A stretch of DNA of 22,178 nucleotides from an uncultured Eubacterium sp. (GTDB taxonomy: Bacteria; Bacillota; Clostridia; Oscillospirales; Acutalibacteraceae). The number at the start of each line of letters is the position of its first letter. The first letter of the stretch is position 1. A program made the position numbers and the translations under genes. Below, piece after piece: positions 1 to 5,535 of the stretch. The notes beneath the pieces were generated by a model, which was given only the letters and a program-made list of their open reading frames with translations, was not told the origin of the DNA and did no database searches. The stretch spans positions 1 through 22,178 of the forward strand of contig CAJOER010000003.1 in assembly GCA_905233805.1 (NCBI GenBank). Direction: 5' to 3'.

Positions 1-524
1 GAAGTGTAGCCGACTATAATAATCGCCGAAATAACCATTGCAAGATGATAGTCAATTCCGAAAAGCGTACCGAAGAGCTTGCCACACGCAGCAAAGCCCG
101 ACGCCGTATACGGAACGAAGAAAATCACGATTACGAGCGCCGCAATTCCCATCAGAGCCTTGTTCTTATATCTGAGTGAAAAGTAATCGGGAACCGTAAT
201 TGCTCCGATTTTTTCGGAATAGCTGCGGAGTCTTTTTGCAACGAAAAGCCAGTTTAAGTACGTACCGATTGCAAGACCTATTGCAGTCCAGCCCGCGTCT
301 GCGATACCCGTAAGCAGCGCTACCCCGGGAAGTCCCATAAGCAGCCAGCTCGACATATCCGACGCCTCCGCGCTCATAGCAGTTACAAGCGGTCCGAGCT
401 TACGTCCGCCGAGATAAAAGTCCCCGACGTTTTTTGTTCTTCTTGAAAAAACGAATCCTATGATTACCATTGCCGCAAGATAAATTACGATGGAAATCAT
501 AATTCCTATTTGTGCTCCAGTCAT
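1..524 (-). CDS. putP: PutP-type sodium/solute (proline) symporter, N-terminal part
   Basis: This is the first 174 codons of a sodium:solute symporter (SSS family); the C-terminal part lies beyond position 1. These inner-membrane carriers couple Na+ entry to uptake of proline or a related solute. The translation carries the PutP hallmark SAEASDMSSWLLMGLPG (about residues 51-67), which aligns with SAGASDMSGWLLMGLPG of E. coli PutP, so the Na+-site aspartate (Asp56 here) is kept. LGGRKLGP (38-45) and the later VPDYFSLRY also match. Hydrophobic helices are visible from about residue 6. The ATG at 522-524 is preceded by a good ribosome-binding site (AGGAGG, plus-strand CCTCCT at 531-536). The gene is transcribed away from the gpx operon. 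The family is clear; proline as substrate is inferred from the PutP-like motif, and other SSS substrates are possible. Confidence 0.9.
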   Translation of the reverse strand, partial: MTGAQIGIMISIVIYLAAMVIIGFVFSRRTKNVGDFYLGGRKLGPLVTAMSAEASDMSSWLLMGLPGVALLTGIADAGWTAIGLAIGTYLNWLFVAKRLRSYSEKIGAITVPDYFSLRYKNKALMGIAALVIVIFFVPYTASGFAACGKLFGTLFGIDYHLAMVISAIIIVGYT

Positions 525-568
525 AAAATGCCTCCTGTTTTAGCGTAATAAAGCAATAATATTTTGAT

Positions 569-597
569 ATAATATCATAAAGTGATATATAATGCAA
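569..597 (-). promoter_or_regulatory. Candidate sigma-A promoter of putP
   Basis: Read on the minus strand, TTGCAT (plus-strand 592-597) is followed after 17 bp by TATTAT (569-574). It sits in an AT-rich gap about 45 bp upstream of the putP start. The hexamers are close to but not at consensus, so this is a reasonable candidate only. Confidence 0.45.
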
Positions 598-639
598 GAT
601 AGTTTTCAGTTGAATAAACTATCCCTCAAAAAATAATTC

Positions 640-668
640 TTGACAATTCCCTGACTTTGTGCTATGAT
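640..668 (+). promoter_or_regulatory. Strong sigma-A promoter of the gpx-trxB-trxA operon
   Basis: TTGACA at 640-645, a 17-bp spacer and TATGAT at 663-668 give a near-perfect vegetative promoter. Transcription should begin near 675, about 50 bases before the gpx start codon and just at the upstream edge of the palindrome at 679-696. Confidence 0.8.
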
Positions 669-678
669 GTAATTGAAA

Positions 679-696
679 TAAATTGTACACAATTTA
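679..696 (+). promoter_or_regulatory. Palindromic operator-like site over the gpx transcription start
   Basis: TAAATTGT-AC-ACAATTTA is a perfect 8+8 bp inverted repeat around a 2-bp centre, starting 10 bp after the -10 hexamer. A repressor bound here would block initiation. The AATTGT/ACAATT half-sites resemble operators of MarR/OhrR-type redox repressors, which fits a peroxidase operon. No regulator gene is in the window, so the assignment is inference. Confidence 0.6.
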
Positions 697-724
697 ATTT
701 TACGCTATCAGGAGGTAAAACGAA

Positions 725-1189
725 ATGAAACTTTACGATTATAAGGTTACAACAAACAAAGGTGAAGAAATTACGCTTTCTCAGTATGAAGGCAAGGTGC
801 TTTTAATCGTCAACACTGCTACGGGTTGCGGCTTTACCCCGCAGTATGAAGGATTACAGAATATGTATGACAAATACTGTGAAAAGGGATTTGAAATTCT
901 TGATTTCCCCTGCAATCAGTTTGCTTTTCAGGCGCCCGGCGATGACGCAAAAATTGACGAATTCTGCACTTTAAGGTACAACACAACCTTCCCCCGCTTT
1001 AAGAAAATCAAGGTAAACGGCGGCGATGCCGACCCGCTTTACAAATACCTTAAAGAAAACAGCAACGGTAAGCGTATTAAGTGGAATTTCACTAAATTCC
1101 TCATTGACCGTGAAGGAAATATCGTCGGCAGATTTGCTCCGAGCGATAAGCCCGAAGATATCGAAGCCAAAGTCGAAGAGCTTCTGTGA
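725..1189 (+). CDS. Glutathione-peroxidase-like thiol peroxidase (two-Cys, thioredoxin-dependent type)
   Basis: A 154-residue cytoplasmic peroxidase of the GPx family that reduces H2O2 and organic hydroperoxides. The catalytic set is present: peroxidatic Cys35 (in NTATGCGFTPQY, with Cys where animal enzymes have selenocysteine), Gln69 (in NQFAFQAPG), and Trp120-Asn121 (in KWNFTKF). Cys81 in DEFCTLRYNTTFP occupies the place of the resolving cysteine of yeast and plant GPx enzymes, which take electrons from thioredoxin rather than glutathione. The two downstream genes encode a thioredoxin reductase and a thioredoxin, which strongly supports thioredoxin as the reductant. The ATG at 725 follows AGGAGG at 710-715. 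Length is normal for bacterial GPx. Expression is probably controlled by the palindrome just upstream. Family assignment is secure; electron donor is inferred. Confidence 0.93.
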   Translation: MKLYDYKVTTNKGEEITLSQYEGKVLLIVNTATGCGFTPQYEGLQNMYDKYCEKGFEILDFPCNQFAFQAPGDDAKIDEFCTLRYNTTFPRFKKIKVNGGDADPLYKYLKENSNGKRIKWNFTKFLIDREGNIVGRFAPSDKPEDIEAKVEELL

Positions 1190-1193
1190 GACA

Positions 1194-1207
1194 GTCACCG
1201 GTCACTA
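1194..1207 (-). repeat. Two heptamer units of the TAGTGAC repeat family
   Basis: On the minus strand this reads TAGTGAC-CGGTGAC, two 7-bp units of the same family that forms a four-unit array at 3707-3736. It lies five bases after the gpx stop codon. Confidence 0.5.
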
Positions 1208-1249
1208 AATAATCCTCACCCGTTATAATTGCCGTCTGCAAGACCCGCA

Positions 1250-1281
1250 ATTCTCCATTCTCCATTCTCAATTCTCCATTC
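1250..1281 (+). repeat. Heptamer tandem repeat ATTCTCC
   Basis: The units are ATTCTCC, ATTCTCC, ATTCTCA, ATTCTCC and a partial ATTC, giving about 4.6 copies of a 7-bp repeat in the gap between gpx and trxB. The array is open in the trxB frame, which creates a spurious 23-residue upstream extension of that gene. Confidence 0.75.
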
Positions 1282-1297
1282 AAAAAACGGTGATATT

Positions 1298-2161
1298 ATG
1301 TATGATGTAATAATTATAGGCGCGGGCCCCGCGGGAATTTCCGCCTCGCTCTACGCAAAACGCGCGAACAAAAGCGTTCTCGTTTTATACCACGGCGAAA
1401 GCCAGCTTGAAAAAGCCCATATGATAGAAAACTATTACGGCTTTGAGGGCGGTATCACGGGAAAAGAGCTTTACGAAAACGGAATAGCCCAGGCGAAGGC
1501 GCTCGGCGTCGAGGTAAAAAACGAAGAGGCGCTCCACATTTCCGCAACCCCCGAAATGAATTACGAGGTAGTATGTGCGGATAATAAATATGAGGGCAAG
1601 ACGCTGATTCTCTCAACGGGAAATAAAAAACTCAGGCCGAATATTAAAGGCATTGACGAGTTTGACGGCAAGGGTATCAGCTACTGCGCAATCTGCGACG
1701 GCTTCTTTTACAGAAAAAAGGCCGTTGCGGTTATAGGCAACGGTGACTATGCCCTTTCCGAAGCGGGCGACCTTGAAAATATCGTAGAAAAGCTTATAAT
1801 ATTAACTGACGGGCTCCCCGCCCCCGATACCGATAAATATGAAATCATCACAAAGAAGATTAAGGAAATCAGGGGCGAAATAAGGGTGAACGCCGTCGAA
1901 TTTGAGGACGGGACAAGCCTTGACGTCAACGGGGTTTTCATAGCTCAGGGAACCGCCGGCGGCGCGGACTTTGCAAAAAAACTCGGCGTTGCGCTAAACG
2001 GCGACAGCATTAAGGCAAATGACGATATGTCAACAAACGTCCCGGGAGTTTTCTCCTGCGGCAACATCAACGGCGGCCTGCTCCAAATCAGCAAGGCGGT
2101 CCACGAAGGCGCCGAAGCCGCCCTCTCCGCAATCAAATATTTAAAAGAAAAGAAGGAGTAA
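1298..2161 (+). CDS. trxB: Thioredoxin reductase-like flavoprotein, probably ferredoxin-dependent (FFTR type)
   Basis: This 287-residue FAD protein should reduce the thioredoxin encoded just downstream. It has the FAD-binding GAGPAG (residues 8-13), the redox-active disulfide CAIC (Cys130, Cys133, followed by DGFF) and the C-terminal flavin motif region VFSCGNINGG with LLQISKAVHEGAEAA. The NADPH-binding signatures are degraded: GNGDYALSEA (147-156) replaces the usual GGGDSAxEEA, and the HRRxxxR motif is absent, with ILTDGLPAPD in that region. It is also shorter than the usual 310 or so residues. Loss of these motifs is the hallmark of the clostridial ferredoxin-dependent flavin thioredoxin reductases. 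I chose the ATG at 1298 because MYDVIIIGAGPAG is the normal N-terminus; the frame is open upstream only through a tandem repeat. Its ribosome-binding site (CGGTGAT) is weak. Thioredoxin reductase family is secure; ferredoxin as donor is inferred. Confidence 0.88.
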   Translation: MYDVIIIGAGPAGISASLYAKRANKSVLVLYHGESQLEKAHMIENYYGFEGGITGKELYENGIAQAKALGVEVKNEEALHISATPEMNYEVVCADNKYEGKTLILSTGNKKLRPNIKGIDEFDGKGISYCAICDGFFYRKKAVAVIGNGDYALSEAGDLENIVEKLIILTDGLPAPDTDKYEIITKKIKEIRGEIRVNAVEFEDGTSLDVNGVFIAQGTAGGADFAKKLGVALNGDSIKANDDMSTNVPGVFSCGNINGGLLQISKAVHEGAEAALSAIKYLKEKKE

Positions 2162-2165
2162 TACT

Positions 2166-2468
2166 ATGGCAATTTTAGAAATCACTATTGACAATTTTGA
2201 TGAAACCGTAAAGAATAACGAAACCGTACTCGTTGACTTTTTTGCAACATGGTGCGGACCTTGTAAAATGATGTCCCCGATTATCGACGAAATCGCCGAG
2301 GAAAACGCGGGAATCGCCGTCGGCAAATGCGACGTTGACGAAGCTGAAGAACTCGCTATGCGCTTCGGCATTATGTCAATCCCGACCGTTATGGTATTCA
2401 AAAACGGCGAGCCGGTTAAAACCTTCGTCGGCGTAACGGACAAGCAGAGTATAGTAAACGAATTATAA
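2166..2468 (+). CDS. trxA: Thioredoxin
   Basis: A 100-residue cytoplasmic thioredoxin. It has the canonical active site WCGPCK (Trp29, Cys30, Cys33), the buried Asp24 in the VDFFA strand and cis-Pro73 in SIPTVMVF, followed by the GEPVKTFVG turn. It starts only 4 bases after the trxB stop codon, and its ribosome-binding site AAGGAG (2153-2158) lies inside the end of trxB, so the two are almost certainly translationally coupled. In this operon it should pass electrons from the reductase to the upstream peroxidase as well as to other disulfide substrates. The N-terminal segment is a few residues shorter than in E. coli thioredoxin. A terminator overlaps its stop codon, so the operon ends here. 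Confidence 0.96.
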   Translation: MAILEITIDNFDETVKNNETVLVDFFATWCGPCKMMSPIIDEIAEENAGIAVGKCDVDEAEELAMRFGIMSIPTVMVFKNGEPVKTFVGVTDKQSIVNEL

Positions 2469-2495
2469 GGAGAGCCGCGCTCTCCTTAAATTTTT
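2466..2495 (+). terminator. Rho-independent terminator of the gpx-trxB-trxA operon
   Basis: AAGGAGAG (2467-2474), loop CCGCG and CTCTCCTT (2480-2487) form an 8-bp stem followed by AAATTTTT. The left arm overlaps the trxA stop codon, leaving no spacer between gene and terminator. Confidence 0.75.
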
Positions 2496-2506
2496 GGGAG
2501 AATAAA

Positions 2507-3676
2507 ATGAAAAAGCTGAGAATTATTCCTCTTTTACTTGCCCTTGCGTTGATTATCTCCTCCTGCGCGGCACCCGTCAGCGTAAAGGTAAATAAAGAGG
2601 ATTTCAAAACGAATTATAAATACATATTCGTTCACGGCCTTTCGGGCTGGGGCAGTTATGATTTTCAGAATAAATTTCTGAAATACTGGGGTATGAAAGA
2701 CGGCGATTTGCTTAAATACCTGAACTCTCAGGGCTTTGAGTGCTACGCCGCCTCGGTTGACCCCTACGGCTCCGCGTGGGACAGAGCGTGCGAGCTTTAC
2801 GCCCAGCTTACGGGAAGCGTTGTTGATTACGGAAAAGAGCATTCCGAGCGCTGCAAGCACGCCCGCTACGGACGCGATTTCAGCAAAAAGCCGCTTATTG
2901 ATAAGTGGGACAGCGAAAACAAGATTAATCTTATCGGCCACTCCTTCGGCGGCGCGACGGTTCGCCTTCTCGCCGAGCTTATGAAAAACGGAAGCGAGGC
3001 TGAAAGAAACGCAACCGATAAAAGCGAACTTTCCCCGCTCTTTGCGGGAGGCAAGGCGGACTGGATATATTCGCTTACCGCTCTCGCCGCGCCCCACAAC
3101 GGAACCTCCGCCTATAATGCAAATAACGGTGAAAATAATATCGACGGGGAACTTACCTTCTGGCAGAAGAAAATGAGCGACATGGTCAGCGCCTCAACGC
3201 AGGAAAACAATAACGGAAGAATTGAAAGCGACTACGCTAATTACGATTTGAAAATTGACAGCGCGCTTGAACTCAACAAGAGCATTTCAACACTTGAAAA
3301 CGTATATTATTTCTCCTGTCCCTGCTCCGCAACGGTTAAAGCCGAGGACGGAACCTTCCGCCCCGATTCAGAACTGACTCAGACTCTGTTCGTAAAATCC
3401 GCCCGCCTTATCGGTATGTATACGGGCAAAACCGACGGCGGATTTGAGATTACAGAGGAGTGGCTCGATAACGACGGCCTCGTCAACGTAATCTCCGCCC
3501 GCGCTCCCTTCGGCGCACCGCAGAAGGAATACGCAGAAGGCGAGGTAAAAACGGGCGAGTGGAACATAATGCCAGCCTTCAAAGGCGACCATCTCTCCCT
3601 TCAGGGCGGCCTTACAATAAGGTTCAGCATAAAAGATTTCTACTTAAACCACCTATCAATGATAAATAATTTATAA
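2507..3676 (+). CDS. Secreted lipoprotein, family I.5-like lipase (alpha/beta hydrolase)
   Basis: A 389-residue extracytoplasmic esterase/lipase. The N-terminus MKKLRIIPLLLALALIISSC is a lipoprotein signal with the lipid-attachment cysteine at 20. The rest follows the thermoalkalophilic Geobacillus/Staphylococcus lipases: VHGLSGWGS at the oxyanion region (42-50), nucleophile Ser146 in GHSFGG, Asp323 in WLDNDGLVNV and His362 in KGDHLSLQGG complete the triad. The four zinc ligands of that family also appear to be kept: Asp92 (WDRACE), His112 and His118 (EHSERCKHARYGR), and Asp247 (NYDLKID). The segment between about 200 and 240 is shorter than in Geobacillus, suggesting a reduced lid. The start follows GGGAG at 2497-2501. 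It is separated from trxA by a terminator, so it probably has its own promoter, which I could not identify. The true substrate is unknown. Confidence 0.85.
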   Translation: MKKLRIIPLLLALALIISSCAAPVSVKVNKEDFKTNYKYIFVHGLSGWGSYDFQNKFLKYWGMKDGDLLKYLNSQGFECYAASVDPYGSAWDRACELYAQLTGSVVDYGKEHSERCKHARYGRDFSKKPLIDKWDSENKINLIGHSFGGATVRLLAELMKNGSEAERNATDKSELSPLFAGGKADWIYSLTALAAPHNGTSAYNANNGENNIDGELTFWQKKMSDMVSASTQENNNGRIESDYANYDLKIDSALELNKSISTLENVYYFSCPCSATVKAEDGTFRPDSELTQTLFVKSARLIGMYTGKTDGGFEITEEWLDNDGLVNVISARAPFGAPQKEYAEGEVKTGEWNIMPAFKGDHLSLQGGLTIRFSIKDFYLNHLSMINNL

Positions 3677-3705
3677 AAAACAGGCAGGTTCAACCTGCCT
3701 GTTTT
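3677..3705. terminator. Bidirectional terminator between the lipase and sufB genes
   Basis: AAAACAGGCAGGT (3677-3689), loop TCA and ACCTGCCTGTTTT (3693-3705) form a perfect 13-bp stem with T-runs on both strands. It serves the two convergent genes. Confidence 0.9.
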
Positions 3706-3706
3706 C

Positions 3707-3736
3707 TAGTGACTAGTGACCAGTGACCAGCGACTA
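3707..3736 (+). repeat. Heptamer tandem repeat TAGTGAC, four units
   Basis: TAGTGAC, TAGTGAC, CAGTGAC, CAGCGAC and TA follow each other without gaps. The last bases supply the TAG stop codon of sufB on the opposite strand (3734-3736). A two-unit copy is present at 1194-1207. Confidence 0.7.
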
Positions 3737-4663
3737 TTTAAGGAATCCGCTTATAATCTGCTCCTCCGCCTCCTGCTCCGTGAGTCCGAGCGTCATAAGC
3801 TTGATTATCTGCTCTCCCGCAATTTTGCCTATCGCCGCCTCGTGAATAAGCGCCGCGTCAATATCGTTTGCCTCAAGCTGAGGCACCGCAAGGATTTTCG
3901 CGTCGTCCATAATAATCGCGTCGCACTCGGTGTGTCCGTTGCACTTTGCGTTACCGACTATAATCGAGTCGAATTTCTGGTACGAATTATCCCTCGCAAC
4001 CGAGCGGGAGATAACGTCCGCGCTCGAATTTTCGCCGTTGAGCTTCGTAGTATATACGCTCTCGGCCTTCTGATTTCCGTGAGTCATAAGGCGCTCGCGC
4101 ACAAGAAGGGTCGCCCCCTTGTCAAGCTCGGAAAGAGTCGTCCTTACTGTCGAATCAACGCCCTTAATCTGCACCATTTCCATTTCAACGGTGCTTCCCT
4201 CCTCCTGATAGACCTCGGTCTGGGGGTTAAGTATGCGTTTTCCGCTGCCGTCGCCCGAGCCGTAATGCTTTTCAACATACTTTACGTGCGAATTCTTACC
4301 CACGAAGAAGCGGTGAATACCGTCGTGCTGAGAGTCGTGCGCGCCGCAGTTATCTATTCCGCAGCCCGCAACTATCGTGACGTCGCAGTCGTTGCCGATA
4401 AAGAAATCGTTATATACCGTCTCTTTAATTCCGCTTTCGCTTACGACTACGGGGATGTGAACCGTTTCACCCTTCGTGCCGTTTTTTATTTTTATATCAA
4501 TACCGGGCTTGTCCGCCTTGGTCTGAATATCAATGTTTTCCGTCGTATTTCTCGCAGCAAGCTGAGAGTTTGCGCGGATGTTGTACGCCCCCTTCGGCGC
4601 GCCGTGAAGGTCCGCAATCTCTTCAAGGAGTCTGCTCTGAATACCGTCTACCCACTTATTCAT
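3734..4663 (-). CDS. sufB: SufB/SufD-family Fe-S scaffold protein of a minimal SUF (SMS-type) system
   Basis: A 309-residue scaffold protein for Fe-S cluster assembly, partner of the ATPase encoded just upstream. The C-terminal block HEAAIGKIAGEQ (274-285) and LGLTEQEAEEQIISGFL is the SufB/SufD signature, and GIHRFFVGKNSHVKYVEKHYG lies in the beta-helix core. Cys247 in HTECDAII aligns with the essential Cys405 of E. coli SufB (FTQCDSMLIG). Additional cysteines occur at 93, 101 and 106. At about 310 residues it is far shorter than SufB (about 470-495). Together with the two-gene sufC-sufB layout this matches the SUF-like minimal system of anaerobes. The start is set by TAAGGAGG just before the ATG at 4661-4663. 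No sufS, sufU or separate sufD is nearby. Family is secure; naming as SmsB is an interpretation. Confidence 0.88.
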   Translation of the reverse strand: MNKWVDGIQSRLLEEIADLHGAPKGAYNIRANSQLAARNTTENIDIQTKADKPGIDIKIKNGTKGETVHIPVVVSESGIKETVYNDFFIGNDCDVTIVAGCGIDNCGAHDSQHDGIHRFFVGKNSHVKYVEKHYGSGDGSGKRILNPQTEVYQEEGSTVEMEMVQIKGVDSTVRTTLSELDKGATLLVRERLMTHGNQKAESVYTTKLNGENSSADVISRSVARDNSYQKFDSIIVGNAKCNGHTECDAIIMDDAKILAVPQLEANDIDAALIHEAAIGKIAGEQIIKLMTLGLTEQEAEEQIISGFLK

Positions 4664-4674
4664 GCCGCACCTCC

Positions 4675-5403
4675 TTAATTATCAAGCATCGAGCACGTGC
4701 CGACTGCCGAATCGGTACCGAGAAGCGTCGGAAGAATTTCCTCCTTGCTTCCCTGCTTAGTGATTTTTCCGCTGTCAAGAACGATAATCTCGTCCGCTAT
4801 GTCGAGTATTCTCTCCTGATGAGAGATGATGAGAATTGAGTTTTTGCTCTCTTTTTTAATCTTTTCAAATACCGATATAAGATTATTGAAGCTCCACAGG
4901 TCAATTCCCGCCTCCGGCTCGTCGAAAACCGAAAGCTTTGTATTTCTCGCGAGCACCGTCGCAATTTCAATTCTTTTAAGCTCGCCGCCCGAAAGGCTTG
5001 CGTTGACCTCGCGGTTGATATAATCCCTTGCACAGAGTCCTACCCTTGAAAGGTATTCGCACGCCTCGGCGATTGACATATCCTTTTTAGCCGCAAGGCG
5101 CAGGAGGTCGACTACCTGAATTCCCTTGAAGCGCACGGGCTGCTGAAAAGCGAAGGAAATGCCGAGGTTTGCCCTGTCGGTAATACTCTTTTCGGTAATG
5201 TCCTCGCCGTCAAAATATATTCTGCCCTCCGTCGGCGTTTCAATTCCCGCAATAAGTTTTGCCATCGTTGATTTTCCGCCGCCGTTTGGACCCGTTATTA
5301 CAACGAGCCTGTTTTCGCCTATTTTTAAGCTTATGTCCTTGATAATCTCTTTCTGGCCTTCCTCCTGCGGAACGTCGAAGGAAACGTTTTTAAGTTCAAG
5401 CAT
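4675..5403 (-). CDS. sufC: SufC-family ATPase of the Fe-S assembly system
   Basis: A 242-residue cytoplasmic ABC-type ATPase that energises the SufB scaffold. Walker A is GPNGGGKST (38-46), the Q-loop is FQQP (86-89), the ABC signature is LSGGELKR (137-144), Walker B runs into FDEPEAGIDLWSF (160-172), and the switch histidine is His195 in IISHQE. No membrane segments are present, as expected for SufC. The DEPEAGIDLWSF version differs from the DEIDSGLD of classical SufC and fits the minimal-system type. It is the first gene of the operon; its TAA ends 11 bases before sufB, with the sufB ribosome-binding site in the gap. The ATG at 5401-5403 is preceded by AAGGAAG. Confidence in function is high. 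Confidence 0.93.
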   Translation of the reverse strand: MLELKNVSFDVPQEEGQKEIIKDISLKIGENRLVVITGPNGGGKSTMAKLIAGIETPTEGRIYFDGEDITEKSITDRANLGISFAFQQPVRFKGIQVVDLLRLAAKKDMSIAEACEYLSRVGLCARDYINREVNASLSGGELKRIEIATVLARNTKLSVFDEPEAGIDLWSFNNLISVFEKIKKESKNSILIISHQERILDIADEIIVLDSGKITKQGSKEEILPTLLGTDSAVGTCSMLDN

Positions 5404-5434
5404 AGTTTTTCTTCCTTTGTTTTACTGCATTTAT

Positions 5435-5462
5435 ATTTTACCTATTATTTATAAAAAGTCAA
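5435..5462 (-). promoter_or_regulatory. Candidate sigma-A promoter of sufC-sufB
   Basis: On the minus strand, TTGACT (plus-strand 5457-5462) is followed after 16 bp by TAAAAT (5435-5440), about 30 bases upstream of the sufC start. I see no obvious IscR-like or other operator beyond general AT-richness. Confidence 0.55.
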
Positions 5463-5475
5463 CCTATATTATTTA

Positions 5476-5504
5476 TTGAAATATAAATACCTCTATGATA
5501 TAAT
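5476..5504 (+). promoter_or_regulatory. Sigma-A promoter of the GPH symporter operon
   Basis: TTGAAA (5476-5481), a 17-bp spacer and a perfect TATAAT (5499-5504) lie about 32 bases before the start codon. The second GPH symporter gene, at 17227-18735, has the same two hexamers and the same spacing. Confidence 0.75.
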
Positions 5505-5535
5505 AAACTTATCAAATTATTGAGGAGATGTTATT

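Noticed and set aside
1229..1297. N-terminal extension of the thioredoxin reductase reading frame by 23 codons
   Set aside because: It is encoded by the ATTCTCC tandem repeat, has no ribosome-binding site, and the FAD-binding N-terminus normally starts at MYDVIIIGAG.
2534..3097. 187-codon minus-strand frame opposite the lipase
   Set aside because: It overlaps the conserved signal peptide and catalytic serine region of the lipase; composition is that of an antisense frame.
3716..4678. 320-codon open frame on the plus strand opposite sufB
   Set aside because: It is an antisense shadow of a clearly recognisable SufB-family gene; its translation is arginine/leucine/valine-rich without any domain.
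5404..5535. Shared operator between the divergent suf and GPH promoters
   Set aside because: The region is simply AT-rich; apart from the two promoters I found no convincing palindrome.
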